Assembly (NCBI GenBank): GCA_000953735.1
Contig: LN554852.1
Location: 248,001 to 312,000, forward strand
Direction of reading: 5' to 3'
DNA: 64,000 nt
From: Moritella viscosa
GTDB lineage: Bacteria; Pseudomonadota; Gammaproteobacteria; Enterobacterales; Moritellaceae
Shown: piece by piece, positions 13,480 through 22,606 of the stretch
Layout: every line of letters begins with the position of its first letter
Numbering within the stretch: the first letter of the stretch is position 1
The notes under the pieces: model-generated
Database searches by the model: none
The model's input: the letters and a program-made list of their open reading frames with translations, nothing else
What the model was told of the DNA's origin: nothing
Translations under genes and position numbers: made by a program

Positions 13480-14943
13480 ATGACTCAAGCCATTATTTGG
13501 ACTATCGCGAGCTTTGCTGCTCGCGATAATGTTGCGACTAAAACTGATATTAATGCGATTAATGCGTTGGGTGGACGTGGTTATCATGTAACGACGACAC
13601 TATTATCTGATGCGGATTTTTCTGCTGAGTTAGCGATATTGACTGCCGCACCGGTAGCGTCTGCCATTAAAGTAGGTGTGATAGCTTCAACCTCACATGT
13701 AGAGATCTTAGCTGATTTTTTACAGGGCTATAAGCAAAAACATCCAGAACTCACTGTTATCTATGAGCCGTTATCAATTTCATTATCTGATATGGCAAAG
13801 ATTGAATCAGCAGGAAACGTGCTAATAAATGTGATTAAAATACGCTTATTACCAATCGTGGATGTATTGATCTTACCGCAAGAGCAAGGCGGAACAGATG
13901 TTGCCATGTTATTTGCTGCGACGAAACAAGCGATCAACTCACTACTGAACCTCGGTGTAAAAAGTGTTTGTGCGAAAGCGATTGCTGTTAATAATAAGCA
14001 GCAATCTATCGTCCTCGATGTTTATATTGATGGACAACGTGAAATCTTATTATCGTCACCAAACGTGACATTAACGCCATCAAGTAAAGATGAAAACAGT
14101 GGCGTTTTTTCTTCAGCGTTGGCAACTGTGATAGCCCAAGATTATCCGGTAGATGATGCATTAGTGGTAGCCAGAGCCTACTTGAACCAAACTTCTGATG
14201 GTTGGCCTACAGATCGCAGTGACTTCCCACAGGTCGTCTTACCGAATACGGAATTAGGCGATCAGCTTGGCTTAGTTCTGCAAATGCAATTAGCTTATGA
14301 TTTTGCACCTTGTGATACCAATCGCCTTGGGCTATATCCGGTTGTGGATACGATCGAATGGTTAGATAAAGTGTTACAACAAGGGGTTAAAACCCTGCAA
14401 TTACGTATTAAAGATAAAGCCCCTTCCGAAGTTGTTGATGATATTAAAGCTGCTGTGGCATTAGGCCGGCAATACAAAGCGCGTTTATTTATCAATGATT
14501 ATTGGCAATTAGCGATTGAGCATGGTGCTTATGGTGTACATTTAGGTCAAGAAGATATGCTTACTGCAGATTTTGTTGCGATAAAAAAAGCGGGTTTAAA
14601 ACTGGGTTTAAGCACACATGGTTATTATGAAATATTACGTGCACATCAAATAAAACCGAGTTATATCGCCCTTGGCCATATCTATCCGACAGTCACTAAA
14701 GACATGCCTTCAAAGCCACAAGGATTAAAGCGTTTACAGCGTTATGCTGATTTAATGCAAGATTATCCCTTGGTCGCTATCGGCGGTATTAGCATAGCTA
14801 GAGCGCCACAAGTGGCTGCGACAGGTGTGGGTAGTGTCGCTGTCGTCACGGCGATAACTCGTGCTGACGATTATAAACAAGCCATTGCCGACTTACTGGC
14901 GATCGCTGAACCGCAATCATCCTTAACCTGTGTGAGTCCTTAA
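13480..14943 (+). CDS. thiE: ThiD-like/ThiE fusion: thiamin phosphate synthase with degenerate kinase domain
   Basis: 487 residues from ATG 13480, seven bases after thiC. The C-terminal part (about 280-475) is a good Thi[51 protein letters not shown] and AIGGI are all present. ThiE joins HMP-PP and thiazole phosphate to make thiamin phosphate. The first ~240 residues have the length and layout of ThiD (HMP-P kinase), but the N-terminal glycine-rich substrate loop (AGTDPSGGAG in E. coli) reads [12 protein letters not shown], and the GTGC anion-hole motif near the end reads NSGVFSSA. Kinase activity therefore looks lost, and an active ThiD must be encoded elsewhere. An in-frame ATG at 13456 would overlap thiC and is less likely. 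Confidence 0.85.
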   Translation: MTQAIIWTIASFAARDNVATKTDINAINALGGRGYHVTTTLLSDADFSAELAILTAAPVASAIKVGVIASTSHVEILADFLQGYKQKHPELTVIYEPLSISLSDMAKIESAGNVLINVIKIRLLPIVDVLILPQEQGGTDVAMLFAATKQAINSLLNLGVKSVCAKAIAVNNKQQSIVLDVYIDGQREILLSSPNVTLTPSSKDENSGVFSSALATVIAQDYPVDDALVVARAYLNQTSDGWPTDRSDFPQVVLPNTELGDQLGLVLQMQLAYDFAPCDTNRLGLYPVVDTIEWLDKVLQQGVKTLQLRIKDKAPSEVVDDIKAAVALGRQYKARLFINDYWQLAIEHGAYGVHLGQEDMLTADFVAIKKAGLKLGLSTHGYYEILRAHQIKPSYIALGHIYPTVTKDMPSKPQGLKRLQRYADLMQDYPLVAIGGISIARAPQVAATGVGSVAVVTAITRADDYKQAIADLLAIAEPQSSLTCVSP

Positions 14944-14944
14944 T

Positions 14945-15715
14945 ATGACCGGATTAAGTGATCAGGAATATATGCGTTATAGCGCGCACTTACTGCTTAG
15001 TGATATCGGTGAGCAGGGACAATTAGCACTGCGTAATGCCAACGTATTGATTGTCGGTGTAGGTGGCCTTGGTGCACCTGTTGCTCTGTATTTAGCTTCT
15101 GCGGGTGTTGGTCATTTATATTTAGCGGATGATGATTATGTTGAGCTAAGTAATCTACAACGGCAGGTTATTTTCACTCAACAGCAGTTAAAGCAGACTA
15201 AGGTTAGCGCGGCAAAAACCTCGTTAGGACAGCTTAATCCACATATAAGTGTCACGGCAATCGCACAACGAGTAACCCTCGATAGTGCGAATAATCAAAT
15301 GGCAGATATGCTTTCCCAAATTGATTTGGTCATTGATTGCAGCGATAACATGCTGACTAGGCAAGCAATAAATAAGATCTGTGTAACCCAAAAACTACCG
15401 TTAATAGTGGGCGCTGGTATTCGTATGGAAGGGCAGCTGATCTCGTTTAACGCACAGCAAACTGATTCGGCGTGTTATCACTGCTTATATCCTTTTGAAG
15501 AAACTGCAGAAACGAATAGTTGCAGTACCTCGGGAGTACTTGGCCCCTTGGTTGGTGTTATTGGTTCTTTGCAAGCATTGGAAGCGATTAAATATTTAAC
15601 TGGCATGCAGGTGTCGTCACTAAATAGGTTAATGCGTTTTGATGGTAAAACCTTGCAATGGCAGTATCTCTCTGTCACTAGAAATCCTGACTGTTCTGTG
15701 TGTGCAGGTCGCTAA
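14945..15715 (+). CDS. thiF: Sulfur carrier protein adenylyltransferase ThiF
   Basis: 256 residues, the usual E1-like size. It adenylates the C-terminal glycine of ThiS so that sulfur can be loaded. The nucleotide motif GVGGLGAPVALYLA lies at about residues 38-51, followed by D-D-YVELSNLQRQ and two zinc-binding cysteine pairs (CYHC near residue 178, CSVC near the C-terminus). The ATG begins one base after the thiE stop, showing tight coupling. A 102-bp gap without obvious signals precedes thiS. Confidence 0.94.
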   Translation: MTGLSDQEYMRYSAHLLLSDIGEQGQLALRNANVLIVGVGGLGAPVALYLASAGVGHLYLADDDYVELSNLQRQVIFTQQQLKQTKVSAAKTSLGQLNPHISVTAIAQRVTLDSANNQMADMLSQIDLVIDCSDNMLTRQAINKICVTQKLPLIVGAGIRMEGQLISFNAQQTDSACYHCLYPFEETAETNSCSTSGVLGPLVGVIGSLQALEAIKYLTGMQVSSLNRLMRFDGKTLQWQYLSVTRNPDCSVCAGR

Positions 15716-15817
15716 TACCAATACGAAATATAAGTGCTGAATATAAATAGTAAAACTAAGCAGTTAATTAAATAACCTCATGGCTGAATATTTGGATGTG
15801 AGGGAAAGGAAGAGAAG

Positions 15818-16015
15818 ATGAAATTAATCATTAACGATGAAATAAAGAACCTAGCCGTGACGACGATAACGTCATTACTGGTCACATTGGAACAGCCTGA
15901 AAAAGGCATCGCAGTGGCGGTTAACCAAGCTGTTATTACGCGTCATAATTGGGATGATTTTCAACTTTCAGAAAATGATCAAGTGACTTTATTTCAAGCC
16001 ATTGCAGGAGGCTAA
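15818..16015 (+). CDS. thiS: Sulfur carrier protein ThiS
   Basis: 65 residues, a small ubiquitin-like fold ending in the diagnostic Gly-Gly (FQAIAGG) that ThiF adenylates and that then carries thiocarboxylate sulfur to ThiG. The purine-rich SD GGAAAGGAAGAG lies just upstream. The stop codon touches the thiG start. Confidence 0.95.
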   Translation: MKLIINDEIKNLAVTTITSLLVTLEQPEKGIAVAVNQAVITRHNWDDFQLSENDQVTLFQAIAGG

Positions 16016-16825
16016 ATGTCAGTAACAACGCTACAACCAACATTTATATTACCCAGTGATGAGCTTGTCATTGCCGATAAAACCTTTTCATCACGGTTAT
16101 TTACCGGTACGGGGAAATTTAGCGATCAAAAAATAATGGCTGCTGCCTTGATTGCATCTCAATCCCAGTTAGTGACTATGGCATTAAAACGCATTGATTT
16201 AGCTAATCAAGATGACGATATTCTTAAGCCTTTGATTGCAGCTGGCATGAACTTATTACCCAATACGTCTGGTGCGCGTGATGCCAAAGAAGCGGTATAT
16301 GCTGCGCAATTAGCACGTGAAGCATTGCAAACCAATTGGATTAAATTAGAAATTCATCCTGACCCTAAATACTTACTACCTGATCCAATTGAAACCTTAA
16401 AGGCCACTGAACAATTAGCGCGTGATGGTTTTCATGTGTTGCCATACATTCATGCCGATCCGGTATTGTGTAAACGTTTGGAAGCCGTGGGTACTACTGC
16501 AGTTATGCCGTTAGGTGCACCTATTGGTTCAAACAAAGGTATTCGTACTGCGGAGTTCTTAGAGATTATTATTGATCAATCGACAGTGCCTGTAATTGTT
16601 GATGCTGGTATTGGTGCGCCATCACATGCGGCGTTAGCCATGGAGATGGGCGCGGATGCAGTACTTGTTAATACCGCTATTGCGGTGGCTAAAGATCCTG
16701 TGGCAATGAGTCAAGCATTTGCGTTAGCCGTGCAAGCAGGTCGCCAAGCTTATTTAGCTGGGTTAGGTAGCCAAGCACAAACTGCAGTTGCTTCCAGTCC
16801 ATTAACCGCATTTTTAGATCTGTAA
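16016..16825 (+). CDS. thiG: Thiazole synthase ThiG
   Basis: 269 residues (E. coli 256), with a slightly longer N-terminus. It condenses deoxyxylulose phosphate, dehydroglycine and ThiS-borne sulfur into the thiazole ring. The TIM-barrel blocks are present: FTGTGKF near 29-35, TNWIKLE near 106-112 whose lysine (K110) is the probable Schiff-base residue, and [15 protein letters not shown]. The ATG directly abuts the thiS stop; its SD GGAGG lies inside the last thiS codons, so the two are translationally coupled. Confidence 0.96.
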   Translation: MSVTTLQPTFILPSDELVIADKTFSSRLFTGTGKFSDQKIMAAALIASQSQLVTMALKRIDLANQDDDILKPLIAAGMNLLPNTSGARDAKEAVYAAQLAREALQTNWIKLEIHPDPKYLLPDPIETLKATEQLARDGFHVLPYIHADPVLCKRLEAVGTTAVMPLGAPIGSNKGIRTAEFLEIIIDQSTVPVIVDAGIGAPSHAALAMEMGADAVLVNTAIAVAKDPVAMSQAFALAVQAGRQAYLAGLGSQAQTAVASSPLTAFLDL

Positions 16826-16848
16826 TAACGCCAACTTAAGGTATAAAC

Positions 16849-17970
16849 ATGAGTTTTTACGAGCAGTTACAAAAATTAGATTGGGATGATATTCGCTTAT
16901 CGATTTATGCCAAAACGGCGGCGGATGTTGAGCGTGCATTAACGAAAGAGCGACTCGATTTGGATGACTTTCAAGCCTTAATTTCACCTGCGGCAGAACC
17001 TTATTTAGAGCAGATGGCACAGCGTAGTGTACAGTTAACACGACAACGTTTTGGTAATACTATCCAATTCTATGTGCCGTTATACCTTTCTAATATGTGC
17101 TCTAATATTTGTACCTATTGTGGTTTCTCGATGCATAACAAAATTCGTCGTACCACGCTGGATATGAAGCAGTTAAACAGTGAAGCGCGAGCGATTAAAA
17201 AAATGGGTTTTGATCATTTGTTATTAGTGGCAGGTGAATCGGAGCGTAAAGTGGGGATGCCGTATTTCCGTCAGGTATTTAATGAATTGAAATCGCAGTT
17301 CTCGCATTTATCCTTGGAAGTGCAGCCGCTAGAACAAGCCGATTATGAAGAACTAAAAGAATTGGGGTTAGATTCAGTATTAGTGTATCAAGAAACCTAT
17401 CATCCCCGGACGTATGCCGAGCACCATATCAAAGGTAAGAAGTCTGATTTTAAATATCGAATTGAAACCCCAGACAGGTTAGGCAAAGCTGGTATTCATA
17501 AAATGGGGCTAGGTGCATTAATTGGCTTAGATGAATGGCGTACCGACTGTTTTCATGTTGCTGCGCATTTAGATTATTTGCAAAAATGTTATTGGCAAAC
17601 CAAGTATTCAATTTCTTTCCCACGTTTAAGACCCTGTGAAGGTGCATTTCAGCCGAAGTCGATTATGAATGATCGCCAATTAGTACAGTTGATTTGTGCT
17701 TATAGATTGTTTAATCCGGATGTGGAATTATCGTTATCGACGCGAGAGTCCGAGTATTTTCGTGACAATGTTATTCCATTAGGGATCACCAGTATTAGTG
17801 CGGGTTCGAAAACCCAACCCGGTGGTTATTCTGACGATACAGAGAAAGCCTTAGAACAGTTTGAAATAGATGATGATCGTTCACCGACGGAAATGGCAGA
17901 GTTAGTCAAAACGATGGGCTTAGAAGTGGTTTGGAAAGATTGGGATAGGTCGTTAACGGCACTAAAATAA
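16849..17970 (+). CDS. thiH: 2-iminoacetate synthase ThiH (radical SAM tyrosine lyase)
   Basis: 373 residues (E. coli 377). It cleaves tyrosine to dehydroglycine for ThiG. The radical SAM cluster motif CxxxCxxC is at C84, C88 and C91 (CSNICTYC). Choice of ThiH rather than the oxygen-dependent ThiO route means the thiazole pathway here can run without oxygen. It ends the thi operon and is followed by a hairpin shared with the convergent eamA gene. Confidence 0.96.
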   Translation: MSFYEQLQKLDWDDIRLSIYAKTAADVERALTKERLDLDDFQALISPAAEPYLEQMAQRSVQLTRQRFGNTIQFYVPLYLSNMCSNICTYCGFSMHNKIRRTTLDMKQLNSEARAIKKMGFDHLLLVAGESERKVGMPYFRQVFNELKSQFSHLSLEVQPLEQADYEELKELGLDSVLVYQETYHPRTYAEHHIKGKKSDFKYRIETPDRLGKAGIHKMGLGALIGLDEWRTDCFHVAAHLDYLQKCYWQTKYSISFPRLRPCEGAFQPKSIMNDRQLVQLICAYRLFNPDVELSLSTRESEYFRDNVIPLGITSISAGSKTQPGGYSDDTEKALEQFEIDDDRSPTEMAELVKTMGLEVVWKDWDRSLTALK

Positions 17971-17977
17971 TGCAGAC

Positions 17978-18008
17978 AGGCTGCTATCGCATAACGCGAA
18001 CGCAGCCT
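17978..18008. terminator. Hairpin between convergent thiH and eamA
   Basis: AGGCTGC (17978-17984) pairs with GCAGCCT (18002-18008) around a 17-nt loop that contains a small inner CGC/GCG stem. Neither side has a clean T run; the minus strand continues GTCTGCATTATTTT. It is probably a modest bidirectional terminator. Confidence 0.55.
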
Positions 18009-18030
18009 ATATTATAAAACCTGTTATGAA

Positions 18031-18957
18031 TTATGACGATCTCTCTACTTTAGAGGCAGTTCTTGTGAAACGTTTACTGATTAATTCAATCGGTAATTTA
18101 CACAGTAAAACACCTGCAGTTAGCATTACCATCATGAGTAATGATTCGTGGCTAATTGTTTTGCCGTTGATTGTACTGTCCAAACCAAGCGCGATAACGG
18201 GGAACACAAGGAAACAGATTGATGCTTGAAACGGACTTGCCACTTTATTTAACTGGAAGTAAGCCATGATGCCGCCAATACCAGCAATAACACCAAGGTA
18301 AATAACAGATAACCAAGATGTTAATGTGAATGTGCTAAAGTCGGGTTGCTCTGTGAATGCACCAACAGTCAATAATAATACTGCAGCAACAAGACATGGT
18401 AGTGCATTATAAGTCAGTACGTGAATACCCTGACAACGCGTTTGTACACTGGTATAAATTGTCGCGTGCATTAATACGGCTAACACTAATGCGCCAACAC
18501 CTATTAGGCTACCATTTGCACTCACGCCCATCTCATTACTAATAATTGTAATTAAACTGAACAAAGCAATTGCAAGGCCTGCTACTTGGTGGATGTGTAC
18601 TTTTTGGCGGTGTACTAATACGGCGAACGCCAATACAACAACCGGCATAGTGGCAAAAATAATAGACGCCAAGCCTGACGAAATATATTGCTCACCAAAA
18701 ATCATTAAGGTAAATGGCGCTGCAAAATAAAACACGCTGATTAACGCAAATTCAAGATTTTTACCTTTTGGGAACATCAGCGGGATATTGAGTTTGCGAG
18801 CAGCTAAAATTAATAGCGGTGCAGCTAGTGCAAAGCGTAATCCAGTTGCAGTGATCGGTGGAATTGAATGAACTGCAATTTCCATAGCCATCCAGGTTGT
18901 ACCCCAGATCAAACATACAGATGCAAATAATAATGTGGCGACGAGTTTTGTATTCAT
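18031..18957 (-). CDS. EamA/DMT-family transporter
   Basis: 308 residues with about ten hydrophobic segments arranged as two five-helix EamA repeats. It begins MNTKLVATLLFASVCLIWGT, typical of RhaT/YedA-like drug/metabolite exporters of the inner membrane. The substrate cannot be read from sequence. It is convergent to thiH and divergent from dctP. Whether it has anything to do with either neighbour is unknown. Confidence 0.85.
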   Translation of the reverse strand: MNTKLVATLLFASVCLIWGTTWMAMEIAVHSIPPITATGLRFALAAPLLILAARKLNIPLMFPKGKNLEFALISVFYFAAPFTLMIFGEQYISSGLASIIFATMPVVVLAFAVLVHRQKVHIHQVAGLAIALFSLITIISNEMGVSANGSLIGVGALVLAVLMHATIYTSVQTRCQGIHVLTYNALPCLVAAVLLLTVGAFTEQPDFSTFTLTSWLSVIYLGVIAGIGGIMAYFQLNKVASPFQASICFLVFPVIALGLDSTINGKTISHESLLMMVMLTAGVLLCKLPIELISKRFTRTASKVERSS

Positions 18958-19061
18958 AAGGCTATCTCTATATTAGTGCTGGAATATTTAATACGATAAT
19001 TTTATGCTTTTTACTGAGAAAGATGTTTTCCTATTTTCTTTATAAATAGTATTTTAAAGCC

Positions 19062-19099
19062 AATAAATACTCCAAAAGTTATTATTTGGAGTATTTATT
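19062..19099. repeat. Perfect 15-bp inverted repeat upstream of eamA
   Basis: AATAAATACTCCAAA (19062-19076) is exactly complementary to TTTGGAGTATTTATT (19085-19099) around an 8-nt loop. On the plus strand TGTTTTTC follows, giving a terminator-like shape, but no plus-strand gene lies upstream. It could be an operator, an enhancer site for dctP about 280 bp from the predicted start, or a terminator for antisense RNA. Confidence 0.7.
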
Positions 19100-19232
19100 T
19101 GTTTTTCATTGTGATTGGTCGCTGTATTTATAGTGCAATATTGTTTTTATTAGAATAAATTTCTGGATGGGGTTATTAAGCTCCGAGGTATTCTTTATCT
19201 TATCACTCGATTGGTGGTATTCACCCCAATCC

Positions 19233-19272
19233 CACTTTTATCATGGGTGACTCTCCACCCATTATAAAAGTG
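19233..19272. repeat. 17-bp inverted repeat upstream of dctP
   Basis: The arms 19233-19249 and 19256-19272 pair over 17 bp with a single mismatch (CACTTTTAT + ATGGGTG against CACCCAT + ATAAAAGTG) around the loop ACTCTC. Its centre lies about 108 bp upstream of the expected sigma-54 start, where an enhancer site for DctD would be expected. No T run follows on either strand. The rest of the 453-bp gap 18958-19410 is AT-rich with no supportable gene. Confidence 0.75.
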
Positions 19273-19334
19273 TACTAAGAAACATTATAATCTAAGCTTT
19301 TGTTATTATTGTTTTTTATCATTACATGCAATTG

Positions 19335-19350
19335 TGGCTCAATGGTTGCT
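19335..19350 (+). promoter_or_regulatory. Sigma-54 promoter of dctPQM
   Basis: TGGCTCA, four bases, then TTGCT fits the -24/-12 consensus TGGCACG-N4-TTGCW, with GG (19336-19337) and GC (19348-19349) twelve bases apart. The start of transcription would be near 19360, about 63 bases before dctP. The sigma-54 activator gene dctD next door supports the call. Confidence 0.85.
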
Positions 19351-19422
19351 ATATGGTTATCGTACTGTTAATTAAGTTGATTTCATCTTGATTGACAACG
19401 TTATAATTATATGGAGATTATT

Positions 19423-20430
19423 ATGTTTAAATACGCAACGGCAATATCGATAGTACTGGCTAGCATGAGCTCGTTTACGGCTCAAGCCTCTTCAGGTGCC
19501 TGTGACCCTGGTGAAATCGTGATTAAATTTAGTCATGTGACGAATACTAGCAAGCATCCTAAGGGCATTGCCGCTTCATTACTGGAAGAGCGAGTAAATA
19601 AAGAGATGAACGGTAAAGCTTGTATGCAAGTTTTCCCTAACTCAACACTTTATGATGATAATAAAGTACTTGAAGCCTTGTTAAATGGTGATGTGCAATT
19701 AGCCGCACCATCTCTGTCTAAGTTTGAAAAAATCACCAAAAAATTCCGTATTTTTGATCTTCCTTTTCTCTTTGATGACATTACTGCCGTCGATCGTTTC
19801 CAGAACTCTGAATCCGGTGAAAAGTTGAAAAACTCAATGCGTCGCCGTGGTTTACAGGGCTTGGCATTTTGGCATAACGGCATGAAGCAAATGTCTGCTA
19901 ACCGTCCGCTTATTTACCCTGAAGATGCACAAGGTTTGAAATTCCGCGTGCAAGCGTCTGATGTACTTGTTGCACAGTTTGAGCAACTGGGCGCTAACCC
20001 ACAAAAAATGTCGTTTAAAGAAGTTTACGGCGGCCTACAAACCAAAGTTATTGATGGTCAGGAGAATACTTGGTCGAATACTTATGGTAAAAAATTCTTC
20101 GAAGTTCAAGACGGTGTAACTGAAACTAACCACGGTATTCTTGATTACCTACTTGTCACATCAAATCGTTGGTGGGCTAAATTACCGAACGATGTGAAAG
20201 TGCAACTGCGTCAAATTATCGTTGAAGTGTCTGCAACGCGTAATGCCGAATCAACACGTATTAACAATGAAAATAAAAATAATATTATAGCGGCTGGTGG
20301 TGTTGTTCGTACATTAACACCAGAACAACGCGAAGCTTGGGTGGCTAAGCTACAACCTGTTTGGTCTAAGTTCGAGAAAGATATTGGCAGTGACTTAATT
20401 CAGAAAGCATTAGCGTCGAATAAATCATAA
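19423..20430 (+). CDS. dctP: TRAP transporter solute-binding protein DctP (C4-dicarboxylates)
   Basis: 335 residues. It is a periplasmic receptor that hands C4-dicarboxylates such as succinate or malate to DctQM. A signal peptide (MFKYATAISIVLASMSS...AQA) is followed by a DctP-fold with KFSHVTNTSKHPKG and, in the middle, LKFRVQAS, the arginine region that binds the carboxylate in this family. ATG 19423 is chosen because GGAG lies six bases before it; an in-frame ATG at 19411 would overlap that SD. The exact substrate is inferred from DctB/DctD next door. Confidence 0.92.
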   Translation: MFKYATAISIVLASMSSFTAQASSGACDPGEIVIKFSHVTNTSKHPKGIAASLLEERVNKEMNGKACMQVFPNSTLYDDNKVLEALLNGDVQLAAPSLSKFEKITKKFRIFDLPFLFDDITAVDRFQNSESGEKLKNSMRRRGLQGLAFWHNGMKQMSANRPLIYPEDAQGLKFRVQASDVLVAQFEQLGANPQKMSFKEVYGGLQTKVIDGQENTWSNTYGKKFFEVQDGVTETNHGILDYLLVTSNRWWAKLPNDVKVQLRQIIVEVSATRNAESTRINNENKNNIIAAGGVVRTLTPEQREAWVAKLQPVWSKFEKDIGSDLIQKALASNKS

Positions 20431-20436
20431 TATCGT

Positions 20437-20459
20437 GCGGCATAAGTGACTTATGCCGC
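20437..20459 (+). other. Intercistronic hairpin dctP-dctQ
   Basis: A perfect 10-bp stem GCGGCATAAG / CTTATGCCGC with a three-base loop TGA sits in the 52-bp gap. There is no T run. Such hairpins commonly protect the mRNA of a binding protein so that it outnumbers its membrane partners. Confidence 0.75.
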
Positions 20460-20482
20460 GTTAAGCTAATAAGGGAACCAGT

Positions 20483-21103
20483 ATGAATAATGGATTATGG
20501 GAACGCTTAGGGCGTTTATCCGATAGCCTCGAAGAATTAAATATAGCCATGTCACTTGGTGTGATGACCTTGCTTACGTTTGCCAATGTTGTGTTTCGGT
20601 ATTTGTTTAATGGCAATATTTTATGGGCGTTAGAATTAACCGTATTTTTATTTGCTTGGCTAGTGTTAGTGGGTGCATCGTACGGCGTAAAAAAACATTC
20701 TCATATCGGTGTTGATATTCTAATTAACATGGCACCAGTTAAACTACGTAAACTTTATGCTGTTATGGCGGTAAGTTTGTGCTTACTTTTCTCTGTGTTG
20801 TTATTGATCGGCTCGTGGAATTATTGGTATCCGTTTATTACTGATCAAGCTTGGTATGAAACAGATGACATTCCGATGCCGGAGTTCTTACAGTTTCTTG
20901 CTGATTGGCTTAATGAAGGTGAACAGTATGAAAAATTACCTCGTTTTATTCCTTATTTTTCCCTACCGTTGGGAACTGCATTGCTGACATTTAGGTTTTC
21001 ACAACTGCTTTGGCAAGTACTTACTAATAAAATAGACCGCGTGATCGCAAGTCACGAAGCTGAAGACGCGTTGGCGGTATTAGAAGAAGATAACAAGGAT
21101 TAA
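20483..21103 (+). CDS. dctQ: TRAP transporter small permease DctQ
   Basis: 206 residues with four hydrophobic segments, as usual for the small membrane subunit of TRAP transporters. The conserved FRYLFNGNILWALE and GASYGVKKHSHIGVD blocks are present in the first half. A loop between helices 3 and 4 is longer than usual (about 125-155), as in Vibrio DctQ. It is three bases from dctM, with which it forms the membrane complex. Confidence 0.92.
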   Translation: MNNGLWERLGRLSDSLEELNIAMSLGVMTLLTFANVVFRYLFNGNILWALELTVFLFAWLVLVGASYGVKKHSHIGVDILINMAPVKLRKLYAVMAVSLCLLFSVLLLIGSWNYWYPFITDQAWYETDDIPMPEFLQFLADWLNEGEQYEKLPRFIPYFSLPLGTALLTFRFSQLLWQVLTNKIDRVIASHEAEDALAVLEEDNKD

Positions 21104-21106
21104 GTT

Positions 21107-22468
21107 ATGGTTTTAGTTATATTGTTATTGATGATCATCGGTTTCATGATGTTCGGCGTACCGATTGCTGTGTCACTTGGTTTATCGAGTATCCTATTCT
21201 TACTTGTTAATTCAGATGCGAGTTTAGCATCCGTTGCACAAACGTTATTTAATGCATTTGCTGGGCATTACACGTTATTGGCGATTCCATTTTTTATCTT
21301 GGCATCAACCTTTATGTCGACGGGTGGTGTTGCCCAACGAATAATTCGTTTTGCAATTGCTATCGTGGGTTGGTTCCCAGGCGGTTTAGCGATTGCTTCG
21401 GTGGTTGCGTGTATGATGTTTGCCGCGCTATCTGGCTCATCTCCTGCAACCGTTGTCGCTATCGGTAGTTTAGTTATCGCAGGTATGGTGAAAAATGGCT
21501 ATAGCAAAGAATTCGCTGCTGGGGTTATTTGTAATGCTGGTACGCTTGGGATATTGATCCCGCCTTCTATCGTAATGGTTGTGTATGCTGCAGCAACGGA
21601 TGTGTCCGTTGGTCGCATGTTTCTCGCTGGGGTTGTACCGGGAATGTTAGCGGGACTAATGCTTATTATCGCTATTTTTATTACAGCCAAAGTTAAAAAA
21701 CTACCTGCTCAACCGTTTGTTGGTTGGAGTGAGATCTTTCGTTCCGCGAAGGATGCATCATGGGGATTGATGTTAATTGTCATTATTCTCGGCGGTATTT
21801 ATGGTGGTATTTTTACGCCGACAGAAGCGGCTGCGGTTGCTGCTGTGTATGCGTTCTTCATTGCCAATTTTGTGTATAAAGATATGGGACCTTTTGCAGA
21901 CAAGAAAAACCATAAATCGGCGATTATTAAATCATTCCAAGTTTTGTGCCATGCGGATACTAAAAAAAGTTTATTTGATGCTGGTAAAATGACGATCATG
22001 TTATTGTTCATTGTGGCTAACGCATTAATTTTAAAACATGTGTTAACAGAAGAGCGTATTCCACAAATGATTACGGAAGTGATGTTAAGTGCAGGCCTTG
22101 GACCCATTGCATTTTTGATTGTGGTAAACGTATTACTTTTGATTGGTGGTCAGTTTATGGAGCCATCGGGTTTGTTAATTATTGTTGCACCTTTGGTATT
22201 TCCGATTGCTTTGGAACTCGGGATTGACCCTATTCATCTTGGTATTATTATGGTGGTTAATATGGAAATTGGTATGATCACTCCCCCCGTAGGATTGAAC
22301 TTGTTTGTCACCTCTGGCGTTGCAAATATGTCGATGTTGCAAGTGGTGAAAGCGGTTATGCCGTGGGTAGCATTGATGTTGGTATTCTTAATTATCGTCA
22401 CGTATGTGCCTTGGGTATCAACGTGGTTACCAACCTTGATGATGGGACCTGAACTGATTATTCACTAA
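21107..22468 (+). CDS. dctM: TRAP transporter large permease DctM
   Basis: 453 residues, about twelve hydrophobic segments. This is the sodium-coupled transport subunit of the DctPQM system. Family blocks GSSPATVVAIG (about 107-117), GTLGILIPPSIVMVVYA and MEIGMITPPVGLNLFV near the end are all present. It is the last gene of the operon and is followed by a bidirectional terminator. Confidence 0.95.
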   Translation: MVLVILLLMIIGFMMFGVPIAVSLGLSSILFLLVNSDASLASVAQTLFNAFAGHYTLLAIPFFILASTFMSTGGVAQRIIRFAIAIVGWFPGGLAIASVVACMMFAALSGSSPATVVAIGSLVIAGMVKNGYSKEFAAGVICNAGTLGILIPPSIVMVVYAAATDVSVGRMFLAGVVPGMLAGLMLIIAIFITAKVKKLPAQPFVGWSEIFRSAKDASWGLMLIVIILGGIYGGIFTPTEAAAVAAVYAFFIANFVYKDMGPFADKKNHKSAIIKSFQVLCHADTKKSLFDAGKMTIMLLFIVANALILKHVLTEERIPQMITEVMLSAGLGPIAFLIVVNVLLLIGGQFMEPSGLLIIVAPLVFPIALELGIDPIHLGIIMVVNMEIGMITPPVGLNLFVTSGVANMSMLQVVKAVMPWVALMLVFLIIVTYVPWVSTWLPTLMMGPELIIH

Positions 22469-22552
22469 AGGGTTAAGTTCATGCTACCGCTTAGATAAGT
22501 AAGCGCTGAGATGGTATATACACTGACATAATATCCGTTCTAAGGTAATTAT

Positions 22553-22580
22553 AAAATGGCCAGCAAATGCTGGCTATTTT
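22553..22580. terminator. Bidirectional terminator between dctM and dctD
   Basis: AAAATGGCCAGC (22553-22564) pairs with GCTGGCTATTTT (22569-22580), one G-T wobble, with loop AAAT. The A run on one side and T run on the other let it end both the dctPQM and the convergent dctBD transcripts. Confidence 0.88.
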
Positions 22581-22606
22581 AATTATGATATTTACTTAAC
22601 TGATTG

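Noticed and set aside
18958-19410. A gene hidden in the eamA-dctP gap
   Set aside because: No frame with an SD and plausible composition; inverted repeats and the sigma-54 promoter account for the visible signals.
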